Shown here one piece after another: positions 1-5,840 of a stretch of DNA of 5,965 nucleotides. The notes beneath the pieces are model-generated. The model was given only the letters and a program-made list of their open reading frames with translations, had not been told where the DNA came from and did not search any database. Positions within the stretch are counted from its first letter, which is position 1, and the number at the start of each line of letters is the position of its first letter. Origin of the DNA: Lachnospiraceae bacterium (GTDB lineage: Bacteria; Bacillota_A; Clostridia; Lachnospirales; Lachnospiraceae); the NCBI GenBank assembly GCA_009774655.1, contig VSOD01000264.1, forward strand, positions 1-5,965. The letters run 5' to 3'. The translations under genes and the position numbers were made by a program.

Positions 1-140
1 GGGTATACGGTATCATCCGTCTGATTGATGAAAATCTGGATCAGCTGGCACAGGAACTGGTAAAAGACGAGCAGGACAATCTGGCTATTTTAAGTAAGAT
101 CGGGGAAATACGAGGATTGCTGCTGGATATTTTCACGTAA
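1..140 (+). CDS. yaaR: YaaR family (DUF327) protein, C-terminal fragment
   Basis: This is the 3' end of a gene that enters from the left. Complete codons begin at position 3 and give 45 residues ending in LLLDIFT before a TAA stop at 138-140. The peptide is helical and amphipathic, with an IDE-NLDQL segment followed by LSKIGEIRGLLLDIF. This resembles the C-terminal helices of the DUF327/YaaR family, small proteins of roughly 145 residues with no firmly established function. Position supports the call: in Bacillus subtilis yaaR lies directly upstream of holB and yaaT, as here. About two thirds of the protein lies outside the window, so its start, length and N-terminal features cannot be judged. 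The family call is from remembered sequence pattern plus synteny and has not been checked by a search. Confidence 0.72.
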   Translation, partial: VYGIIRLIDENLDQLAQELVKDEQDNLAILSKIGEIRGLLLDIFT

Positions 141-279
141 GGATACTGCAGGAACGCAGTCAGTAGCAAATCAAAAAACACGGGATATGGCCGGAAGCAT
201 CGCTGTCCGGTTAAGGGACGAAAAACAGGGGAACAAAGAGACAGGTACAGTTGAGAAGATAAAGCGGGTGGGGTTATAG

Positions 280-1269
280 ATGGCTAAATTTACGGATATA
301 GTAGGACAGGAACAGCTGAAAGAACATTTACAGAATGCGATCGCCATGAACAAGGTTTCGCATGCGTATATCATCAATGGGGAGCGGAATGCCGGCAAGG
401 AATTCATAGCGAGAGTTTTTGCGATGGCGTTGCAGTGCGAGAAGAAAGAGGCGGAACCCTGCGGGGAGTGTCATTCCTGCAAACAGGCGCTGAGCAATAA
501 CCAGCCGGATATCATTTATATCAGTCATGAGAAGCCCAATACGATAGGGGTGGAGGATATCCGGGCACAGATCAATAACGATATTGTGATCAAGCCTTAC
601 AGCAGTCCGCGCAAGATTTATATTGTCAATGAAGGGGAGAAAATGACGCCGCAGGCGCAGAATGCGCTCCTTAAAACGCTGGAGGAGCCGCCGGAGTACG
701 CGGTGATTGTGATTTTGACGACCAATGTGGAGGCGCTGCTTCCTACGGTGCTCAGCAGATGTGTGGTGCTGAATATGAAGCCGGTGTCGGATGCGCTGGT
801 GAAGAAATATTTGATGGAGCAGCTGGGGGTGCCGGATTATAAAGCCAATATCTGTGTGGCTTTTGCCAGAGGCAATATCGGCAAGGCAAAACTTCTGGCC
901 AGCAGTGAGGAGTTTGAGAAAGTCAAGGACGAGGCGATCTCTTTGGTCAAAAACATCAATGATATGGAGATTCACGAGATCGTCAAGGCGATTAAGAAGA
1001 TTTCCGAGTATAAATTCGATGTCAATGATTATCTGGATATTTTGATGGCCTGGTATCGGGACGTGCTCTTTTTCAAGGCTACCAAGGATGTGAACAGTCT
1101 GGTCTTCAAGGAAGAGATTCAACAGATCATGCGGGTGTCGGACAGAAGCACTTATGAAGGGATAGAGACGATCGTGAATGCGCTGCAGAGTGCAAAGAAG
1201 AGGCTGGAGGCCAATGTCAATTTTGATCTGACGATGGAACTGCTGCTTCTGGCGATTCAGGAGAATTAG
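280..1269 (+). CDS. holB: DNA polymerase III subunit delta prime (clamp loader)
   Basis: A 329-residue AAA+ clamp-loader protein, close to the usual length of bacterial delta prime. With delta and the DnaX subunits it opens the beta sliding clamp and loads it on primed DNA in the cytoplasm. Visible landmarks are IVGQEQLKEHL at residues 7-17, a degenerate P-loop GERNAGKE (34-41) in which Glu replaces the usual Ser/Thr, a four-cysteine zinc module (Cys53, 61, 64, 67), a degenerate Walker B region KIYIVNEGEKMT (112-123), LLKTLEEPP (130-138) and the SRC motif (159-161). These Walker changes fit a delta prime that does not hydrolyse ATP; DnaX proteins usually keep both motifs intact. The ATG at 280 directly follows an in-frame TAG (277-279), and a G-rich ribosome site (gggtgggg, 266-273) sits just upstream. 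It lies between yaaR and ricT as in Bacillus. Confidence 0.95.
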   Translation: MAKFTDIVGQEQLKEHLQNAIAMNKVSHAYIINGERNAGKEFIARVFAMALQCEKKEAEPCGECHSCKQALSNNQPDIIYISHEKPNTIGVEDIRAQINNDIVIKPYSSPRKIYIVNEGEKMTPQAQNALLKTLEEPPEYAVIVILTTNVEALLPTVLSRCVVLNMKPVSDALVKKYLMEQLGVPDYKANICVAFARGNIGKAKLLASSEEFEKVKDEAISLVKNINDMEIHEIVKAIKKISEYKFDVNDYLDILMAWYRDVLFFKATKDVNSLVFKEEIQQIMRVSDRSTYEGIETIVNALQSAKKRLEANVNFDLTMELLLLAIQEN

Positions 1270-1278
1270 GCAGTTTGG

Positions 1279-1293
1279 CCCGCGGTATGCGGG
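1279..1293 (+). other. Short GC hairpin between holB and ricT
   Basis: Inverted repeat CCCGC (1279-1283) and GCGGG (1289-1293) around a five-base loop, in the 50-base gap between holB and ricT. No T-run follows, so it is not an intrinsic terminator. It could be a small mRNA structure between cistrons or chance; the stem is only five base pairs. Confidence 0.3.
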
Positions 1294-1319
1294 AATCTAC
1301 AAATGGAGGTTGATAGATT

Positions 1320-2234
1320 ATGATACGAGTGATAGGCGTGCGGTTTCGTACCGCCGGCAAGATATACTATTTTGCTCCGGGCAAATTGAATGTTAAGCGA
1401 AACGATCATGTGATCGTGGAGACGGCGCGGGGCATCGAGTACGGTACAGTGGTGGGCGAGCCGAAGGAGGAGCAGGATGACAAGGTAGTACAGCCGCTCA
1501 AATCGGTGCTGCGCATCGCTACGCCGAAGGATGACGAACAGGAAGCGGCCAATAAGCTGAAAGAAAAAGAAGCCTTTAAGATCTGTCTGGAGAAGATCAG
1601 GAAACATAATCTGCAGATGAAACTGATCGATGCGGAGTATACGTTTGACAATAACAAGGTGTTGTTCTATTTTACGGCGGACGGACGGATCGATTTCCGT
1701 GAGCTGGTGAAGGATCTGGCGTCTGTTTTCAAGACAAGGATCGAGCTGCGGCAGATCGGTGTCAGGGATGAGACAAAGATTCTGGGCGGCATCGGTATCT
1801 GCGGCAGACCTTTGTGCTGTCACACGCATTTGTCGGAGTTTGCGCCGGTGTCCATCAAGATGGCGAAAGAGCAGAATCTTTCGCTGAATCCGACCAAGAT
1901 ATCGGGTGTCTGCGGGCGTCTGATGTGCTGTCTGAAAAATGAGGAAGAGACTTACGAGGAATTGAACCGGAGGCTACCGAATGTGGGGGATTTCGTGACC
2001 ACGGATGACGGGCATAAGGGGGAAGTCCACAGTGTGAATGTGCTGCGCCAGCTTGTAAAAGTGGTCGTGAATGTGGATGACGAGAAGGAGATCCAGGAGT
2101 ACCGGGTGGATCAGCTTCGTTTTAAAAGGCGGCACGGCAAGAACCGCAAGATGGATGTCAATGAGGCGGAACTTAAGGAACTGGAGAAGCTGGAGAAGCA
2201 GGACGCTTCGAAGTCGAAGCTGGATGACAATTAA
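1320..2234 (+). CDS. ricT: RicT, PSP1-domain regulator of RNase Y
   Basis: A 304-residue PSP1-domain protein, the orthologue of B. subtilis YaaT/RicT. In Bacillus, RicT forms the RicA-RicF-RicT complex, which binds Fe-S clusters and associates with RNase Y to promote maturation of polycistronic mRNAs; it also affects sporulation and competence. The sequence shows the family's two CX4CC motifs, CGRPLCC (Cys161, 166, 167) and CGRLMCC (Cys198, 203, 204), which supply cluster ligands. A KOW-like segment NVGDFVTTDDGHKGEV follows at 221-236. The C-terminal tail, from about residue 260, is rich in Lys and Glu and probably disordered or coiled. GGAGG at 1305-1309 lies 10 bases before the ATG, and an in-frame TAG at 1314-1316 blocks any longer start. 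In Bacillus yabA comes next; here a methyltransferase follows directly. RicA and RicF, if present, are outside the window. Confidence 0.93.
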   Translation: MIRVIGVRFRTAGKIYYFAPGKLNVKRNDHVIVETARGIEYGTVVGEPKEEQDDKVVQPLKSVLRIATPKDDEQEAANKLKEKEAFKICLEKIRKHNLQMKLIDAEYTFDNNKVLFYFTADGRIDFRELVKDLASVFKTRIELRQIGVRDETKILGGIGICGRPLCCHTHLSEFAPVSIKMAKEQNLSLNPTKISGVCGRLMCCLKNEEETYEELNRRLPNVGDFVTTDDGHKGEVHSVNVLRQLVKVVVNVDDEKEIQEYRVDQLRFKRRHGKNRKMDVNEAELKELEKLEKQDASKSKLDDN

Positions 2235-2288
2235 GGCGGACGGCTTAAGTGCGTTCCGGGTGAAATGCAGTGAAGTACAGTAAAATGT

Positions 2289-2293
2289 AAGGA
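2289..2293 (+). promoter_or_regulatory. Ribosome binding site that favours the 2300 start of the methyltransferase
   Basis: AAGGA at 2289-2293 touches the upstream ATG (2294) with no spacer but is six bases before the next in-frame ATG (2300). Normal spacing therefore favours 2300 as the start; the difference is only two residues. Confidence 0.5.
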
Positions 2294-2299
2294 ATGAGT

Positions 2300-3049
2300 A
2301 TGGTGTCGGAGAATGGAGTTTTTCTGAAGGAACATGAAAGGATTGATGATCTGGAGCGCAACGGTTATCGGATCATTCAGGATACGCACCGTTTCTGTTT
2401 CGGTATGGATGCGGTGCTGTTGTCCGGATTTGCCAGAGTTAAGGACGACGCCAGGGTGTTGGATCTGGGCACGGGAACCGGGATTATTCCGATTCTGTTG
2501 GAGGCGAAGACGAAAGCGGCGCATCTGACGGGGCTGGAGATTCAGGAGGACAGTGCGGATATGGCAAGGCGCAGTGTGCGTCTGAATGGTCTGCAGGAGA
2601 AGATTTCAATAGTGACTGGGGATATTAAAGAGGCAGGGAGTCTGTTTGACGCTGCTTCTTTTGACGTTATTACCAGTAACCCGCCATATATGACGGCGCA
2701 GCATGGACTGACCAACCCGGAGGATGCGAAGGCGATCGCGCGGCATGAGATCCTGTGTACGCTGGAGGATGTGATCGCGCAGGCGGCGAGACTGCTTCGC
2801 CCGGGCGGGAATTTTTTCATGGTGCACAGGCCGTTTCGGCTGGCGGAGATCATGGTGCTTTTGCGGGCGTACAGGCTGGAACCGAAGCGGATGCAGCTGG
2901 TGCATCCGTTTGTGGACAAGGAGCCGAATATGGTGTTGATTGAGGCGAACCGGGGCGGAAAACCGCGGATGACGGTGGAAAGGCCGCTGATCGTGTATCG
3001 GGAACCCGGGGTCTATATGGAGGAGATTTATGAGATATATGGTTATTAA
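2300..3049 (+). CDS. trmN6: tRNA1(Val) (adenine(37)-N6)-methyltransferase family
   Basis: A class I S-adenosylmethionine-dependent methyltransferase of about 249 residues (251 from the alternative ATG at 2294). Numbering from 2300, the SAM-binding motif I VLDLGTGTG is at 53-61, the acidic end of the next strand (GLEIQE) at 78-83, and the catalytic NPPY motif, typical of N6-adenine transferases, at 127-130. The N-terminal segment GYRIIQDTHRFCFGMDAVLLSGF resembles the start of the YfiC/TrmN6 and B. subtilis YabB group, which methylates adenine 37 of tRNA1(Val). The Bacillus orthologue lies in the same neighbourhood, between yaaT/yabA and yabC, which supports the family call. The exact substrate is inferred from the family; a related rRNA or protein N-methyltransferase is less likely given the synteny. 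The gap after ricT is about 65 bases with no terminator, so co-transcription is likely. Confidence 0.88.
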   Translation: MVSENGVFLKEHERIDDLERNGYRIIQDTHRFCFGMDAVLLSGFARVKDDARVLDLGTGTGIIPILLEAKTKAAHLTGLEIQEDSADMARRSVRLNGLQEKISIVTGDIKEAGSLFDAASFDVITSNPPYMTAQHGLTNPEDAKAIARHEILCTLEDVIAQAARLLRPGGNFFMVHRPFRLAEIMVLLRAYRLEPKRMQLVHPFVDKEPNMVLIEANRGGKPRMTVERPLIVYREPGVYMEEIYEIYGY

Positions 3050-3070
3050 AGAGCGGGAGGCTTTGCGCTT

Positions 3071-3101
3071 TTGAACTGCCTGTATCTTAAAAAGATATAT
3101 T
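3071..3101 (+). promoter_or_regulatory. Candidate weak promoter upstream of the DUF4015 lipoprotein gene
   Basis: TTGAAC (3071-3076) could serve as a -35 box and TATATT (3096-3101) as a -10 box, with a long 19-base spacer; GATATA at 3094-3099 would give 17. An A/T-rich palindrome TATCTT-AAA-AAGATA (3083-3097) lies across the spacer and the start of the -10. The 113-base gap 3050-3162 is the only stretch between ricT and rsmI long enough for an internal promoter. The match is imperfect, and the gene could equally be read from upstream. Confidence 0.33.
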
Positions 3102-3151
3102 ATCGGTGGATAAACAGATAAACAGAGGAGAAAGGTTCGAGGGATCGGATC

Positions 3152-3157
3152 AGGGAG
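3152..3157 (+). promoter_or_regulatory. Ribosome binding site deciding the lipoprotein start
   Basis: AGGGAG at 3152-3157 is five bases before ATG 3163. The earlier in-frame GTG at 3106 has no purine-rich site before it, and starting there would put 19 polar residues in front of the signal peptide. Confidence 0.75.
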
Positions 3158-3162
3158 AAGCT

Positions 3163-4803
3163 ATGAAAAGCGGTAGAAGATATGTGCGGAAAGATTTTGT
3201 GGCGGTGGCGCTGGCAGTCTGCTTTATGTGCTGTGGATGTGGCAATGGGCAGGAGGAGGCGCTGGCTGATACCGTGATCGGAGGAGACGCGGAGACCGGC
3301 GGCGGTTCGGAAGATACGGCAGAGGAGAGTGTGAACGGGACAGAGGCCGGCGGCAGTACGGAGGATGCAACAGTATCTGGTTCTAAGGCTGAGGGAGCGG
3401 AAGACAAAGATGCGGAGACGATAGAAAATGGTGTCAGCGGTAATGCGTTGGCGTCAGGGGGAGAAGAAGGCGGCGCAGCTGCAGCAGAAGGGGCAGAAGG
3501 GGCGGAGACGCCGCGCAGGGAGCCCGTTAAGGTCAAAGGGATCTATGTGAGCGGTCCGGTGGCGGGGATCGCCAGGATGGACGAGTTGATCGAACTGGTG
3601 GATCAGACGGAGTTAAATGCTGTTGTCATTGATATCAAAAACGATGAGGGCAAAGTGACTTATGATATGCAGTCGGAGCAGGTGCTGGAGATCGGGGCCA
3701 GCGTAAATTATATATCGGATATTGAGGCTCTGGTGACAAAATGCAAAGAGAAGAATATTTATCTGATCGCCCGCATCGTGGCGTTCAGGGATCCGTATCT
3801 GGCGGAACAGAAGCCGGAATGGGCAGTGCATACGAAGGAAGGAGCTGTTTTCCGGGATAAGAGCGGCCTTGCGTGGGTGAATCCGTATGAGAGAGGGGTC
3901 TGGGATTATCTGGCGGAGATCGCGTCGGAAGCGGCGGCGGTCGGCTTTGACGAGGTGCAGTTTGACTATATCCGGTTTTCTACGGATGTAAAAGCGGATG
4001 AAGTGGATTACGGGCCGGAGGCTGAGACGGTCGGTAAGATTGATATCATAACGGAATTTACGCAGTATATCTATGAGAAGTTAAGGCCGCTGGGGGTGTA
4101 TGTGGCGGCGGATGTGTTCGGTACGGTGATCGAGAATGAGACGGATCAGCAGATCGTGGGGCAGGATTATGTGAAAATGGCGGAATACCTGGATTATATC
4201 TGTCCGATGATCTATCCTTCTCATTACAGAAACGGCTCATATGGGATCGCGGTGCCGGATGCGGATCCCTATCATACGATCTACGGGGCGTGTTCTGCTT
4301 CCGTACAGGAGCTGGAGGCGCTTCCGGAGGAAAACCGCGCGCATGTACGTGCGTGGCTGCAAAGTTTTACGGCCAGCTGGGTGCCGGGACATATCAGCTA
4401 TGGCCCGCAGCAGATACGGGCACAGATCAAAGGGGCCTATGATGCGGGGTATGACGAGTGGATCCTGTGGAATGCGGCGGTGAAGTACCAGCGGGATTCC
4501 CTTTTGACGGACGAGGAGGCTGAGGCGGAACGGCAGCAGTGGGAGACGGAGAAGGAGACTAAGAAGCAGGAAGCAGCGGCGGAAGAGACGGCAGGACAGC
4601 AGGGAGAAGCGACACAGGAAGAGACGGCAGGACAGCAGGAACAAGTACCGCAGGAAGAGACGGCAGGACAGCAGGAACAAGTACCGCAGGAAGAAACGCC
4701 GCAGGATAAGACAGCAGGGACGGTGCCGGAAGGTATAGCAGGGCAGCCGACAGATACAGATCCGGATGCATCGACAGGGCAGCAGGCGGTTACAGCGCAA
4801 TAG
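3163..4803 (+). CDS. Secreted lipoprotein with DUF4015 putative glycosyl-hydrolase domain
   Basis: A 546-residue exported protein; the ATG at 3163 is chosen for its ribosome site and signal peptide. Residues 1-26 form a lipoprotein-type signal: basic KSGRRYVRK, hydrophobic FVAVALAVCFM, then CCGC with Cys26 the likely lipidated residue (the box is atypical). Residues 27-120 are a low-complexity Gly/Glu/Ala/Ser/Thr linker. Residues about 124-450 match the DUF4015 (PF13200) putative glycosyl-hydrolase barrel: VVIDIKND (154-161), GFDEVQFDYIRF (261-272), AADVFG (315-320), CPMIYPSHY (347-355) and WILWNA (433-438) look like successive barrel strand ends carrying acidic and aromatic residues. After a charged, possibly coiled segment (450-473), a Gln/Glu/Thr-rich tail with 12-residue repeats runs to the end. 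Substrate is unknown; a cell-surface polysaccharide is a reasonable guess. It is not part of the Bacillus cluster and lies between trmN6 and rsmI. Base composition does not stand out. Confidence 0.85.
   Translation: MKSGRRYVRKDFVAVALAVCFMCCGCGNGQEEALADTVIGGDAETGGGSEDTAEESVNGTEAGGSTEDATVSGSKAEGAEDKDAETIENGVSGNALASGGEEGGAAAAEGAEGAETPRREPVKVKGIYVSGPVAGIARMDELIELVDQTELNAVVIDIKNDEGKVTYDMQSEQVLEIGASVNYISDIEALVTKCKEKNIYLIARIVAFRDPYLAEQKPEWAVHTKEGAVFRDKSGLAWVNPYERGVWDYLAEIASEAAAVGFDEVQFDYIRFSTDVKADEVDYGPEAETVGKIDIITEFTQYIYEKLRPLGVYVAADVFGTVIENETDQQIVGQDYVKMAEYLDYICPMIYPSHYRNGSYGIAVPDADPYHTIYGACSASVQELEALPEENRAHVRAWLQSFTASWVPGHISYGPQQIRAQIKGAYDAGYDEWILWNAAVKYQRDSLLTDEEAEAERQQWETEKETKKQEAAAEETAGQQGEATQEETAGQQEQVPQEETAGQQEQVPQEETPQDKTAGTVPEGIAGQPTDTDPDASTGQQAVTAQ
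4582..4689 (+). repeat. Three 36-base tandem repeats encoding a 12-residue motif
   Basis: Three adjacent 36-base units (4582-4617, 4618-4653, 4654-4689) lie within the lipoprotein gene. Units 2 and 3 are identical base for base and encode EETAGQQEQVPQ; unit 1 encodes EETAGQQGEATQ. A decayed partial unit (EETPQDKTAG) follows from 4690. The unit length is a multiple of three, so gain or loss of copies keeps the frame and changes only the length of the extracellular tail. Confidence 0.93.
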
Positions 4804-4875
4804 CAGCATATAGAGGTATCGGTGCGGTATGGCAGAGGATGCGACGGAGGCAGCAGCAGAACAAGAGAAGACTGC

Positions 4876-4881
4876 AGGAGG
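4876..4881 (+). promoter_or_regulatory. Strong ribosome binding site deciding the rsmI start
   Basis: Consensus AGGAGG, seven bases before ATG 4889. A longer in-frame start at 4829 would add 20 Ala/Glu-rich residues before the conserved N-terminal strand and has no comparable site, so it is rejected. Confidence 0.85.
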
Positions 4882-4888
4882 AAGGAAG

Positions 4889-5731
4889 ATGACGGGAATG
4901 TTATATTTGTGTGCGACTCCCATCGGGAATCTGGGGGACATGACGCCGCGGGTGGTGGAAACGCTGCGGGAGGTGGATCTGATCGCGGCGGAGGATACAC
5001 GCAACAGTATCAAACTGCTCAATCATTTTGAAATTAAGACTTCTATGACCAGCTACCATGAATATAATAAAGTAGAAAAGGCAGACTATCTTGTGGCGCA
5101 GATGCAGCAGGGAAAGAATGTGGCGCTTGTCACGGACGCGGGAACGCCGGGGATCTCGGATCCGGGGGAAGTGCTGGTGGCGAAATGCCATGAGGCCGGG
5201 ATCGCGGTGACTTCTCTTCCGGGAGCGGCGGCCTGCATCACGGCGCTCACGCTGTCGGGACTCAGTACGCGCAGGTTTTGTTTCGAGGCTTTTCTGCCGG
5301 CGGACAAGAAGGAGAAAGCGGCGATTCTGGAGGAGTTAAAGGAAGAATCGAGGACGATCATACTATATGAGGCACCGCATCATCTGGTGCGGACGCTGGG
5401 GGAACTGGCAGAGGCGTTGGGAAACCGGCGGCTGACGCTTTGCCGGGAATTAACGAAGAAGTTCGAGACGGTGCTGCCGACTACGATCGAGGGAGCCCTT
5501 TCGCTGTATGAAAAGGAGGAACCGCGGGGAGAGTATGTGCTGGTGATCGAGGGCAAGAGCCTTTTGCAGAAGCGGGAGGAGGTGCGGGAATCGTGGCTCA
5601 GTATGAGCATTGAGGAGCACATGGCATACTACACAGAGACGGGTTTGGATGAAAAAAGCGCCATGAAGCAGGTAGCAAAGGACCGCGGAGTGCCAAAAAG
5701 AGAGATTTATCAACATTTATTAACAAAGTGA
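4889..5731 (+). CDS. rsmI: 16S rRNA (cytidine(1402)-2'-O)-methyltransferase
   Basis: A 280-residue protein of the tetrapyrrole-methylase fold, full length for RsmI (B. subtilis YabC). It transfers a methyl group from S-adenosylmethionine to the 2'-hydroxyl of C1402 in the 16S rRNA decoding centre. Conserved stretches are LYLCATPIGNLGD (5-17), LIAAEDTRNS (31-40), SYHEYN (55-60), the glycine-rich VTDAGTPGISDPG loop (81-93), LPGAAACITAL (110-120), LYEAPHHL (159-166), CREL (185-188) and RGEYVLVIEG (213-222). The C-terminal segment, including GVPKREIYQHLL (267-278), looks like the helix-turn-helix tail found in many RsmI proteins. It starts 85 bases after the lipoprotein gene with no terminator between, so it is probably in the same transcript. 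Codons 202-227 are duplicated exactly at the window end (see the repeat entries). Confidence 0.96.
   Translation: MTGMLYLCATPIGNLGDMTPRVVETLREVDLIAAEDTRNSIKLLNHFEIKTSMTSYHEYNKVEKADYLVAQMQQGKNVALVTDAGTPGISDPGEVLVAKCHEAGIAVTSLPGAAACITALTLSGLSTRRFCFEAFLPADKKEKAAILEELKEESRTIILYEAPHHLVRTLGELAEALGNRRLTLCRELTKKFETVLPTTIEGALSLYEKEEPRGEYVLVIEGKSLLQKREEVRESWLSMSIEEHMAYYTETGLDEKSAMKQVAKDRGVPKREIYQHLLTK
5492..5568 (+). repeat. Internal rsmI copy of the 77-base exact repeat
   Basis: These 77 bases encode RsmI residues 202 to 226 plus part of 227 and recur without mismatch at 5889-5965, an offset of 397 bases. This copy sits inside an intact reading frame with normal family sequence on both sides, so it is the genuine one. 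Confidence 0.97.
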
Positions 5732-5732
5732 A

Positions 5733-5760
5733 TTGACAAAATGCAGAAAACCCGTAAAAT
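5733..5760 (+). promoter_or_regulatory. acpP promoter P1 (sigma-A type)
   Basis: Perfect -35 TTGACA (5733-5738), 16-base spacer, and -10 TAAAAT (5755-5760, five of six consensus bases). It begins two bases after the rsmI stop, which makes it the distal of two tandem promoters for acpP. Confidence 0.75.
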
Positions 5761-5765
5761 TAAGG

Positions 5766-5794
5766 TTGACAAACATAGTAACAGAGAATATACT
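5766..5794 (+). promoter_or_regulatory. acpP promoter P2 (sigma-A type)
   Basis: Perfect -35 TTGACA (5766-5771), optimal 17-base spacer, and -10 TATACT (5789-5794, five of six consensus bases). Transcription would start near 5801, leaving a leader of about 40 bases before acpP. Its -35 is 33 bases downstream of that of P1, about three helical turns. Confidence 0.82.
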
Positions 5795-5809
5795 TTGAAT
5801 GTCAAACTA
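5791..5809. promoter_or_regulatory. Candidate FabT-type operator overlapping P2
   Basis: The palindrome TTTGA (5794-5798), ATG, TCAAA (5802-5806) extends outward to TA on both sides with one mismatched pair (TAc...cTA). It overlaps the end of the P2 -10 box and the expected start site, a classic repressor position. The core TTTGA-N3-TCAAA resembles the operator of the MarR-family repressor FabT, which controls fatty-acid synthesis genes including acpP in streptococci and relatives. The match is from memory, and the cognate regulator is not in the window. Confidence 0.55.
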
Positions 5810-5825
5810 TTTTATTAACGGGGAA

Positions 5826-5831
5826 AAGGAG
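5826..5831 (+). promoter_or_regulatory. Ribosome binding site of acpP
   Basis: AAGGAG, nine bases before ATG 5841, in a purine-rich stretch. It confirms the acpP start even though most of the gene is not present. Confidence 0.75.
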
Positions 5832-5840
5832 AGCAGAGAA

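Noticed and set aside
191..210. Inverted repeat CCGGA...TCCGG between yaaR and holB as a terminator
   Set aside because: The stem is only five pairs with a ten-base loop and no following T-run; the operon probably reads through.
328..1122. A 264-residue open frame on the minus strand opposite holB
   Set aside because: It is Leu/Arg/His/Ile-rich with no recognisable domain, no convincing ribosome site, and lies wholly opposite a clear holB; it follows from the codon bias of the + strand gene.
2231..2248. TTAAG...CTTAA inverted repeat at the ricT stop as a terminator
   Set aside because: The stem is a weak A/T-rich five pairs and no T-run follows, so termination is unlikely.
4804..4888. Ala/Glu-rich open stretch upstream of rsmI resembling the lipoprotein tail, as a possible decayed repeat or longer rsmI start
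   Set aside because: The similarity is low-complexity purine-rich sequence in a different frame, and AGGAGG at 4876 fixes the rsmI start at 4889.
4237..5022. A 261-residue minus-strand frame across the lipoprotein tail and the rsmI start
   Set aside because: Its repetitive Leu/Arg/Cys-rich translation is the mirror of the Gln/Glu repeats and it overlaps two supported genes; no independent signal.
5751..5823. Long-range pairing CCCGTAAAAT with ATTTTATTAACGGG flanking P2 as a leader structure
   Set aside because: The pairing needs a bulge, the arms are about 50 bases apart, and P2 transcripts would not include the upstream arm.
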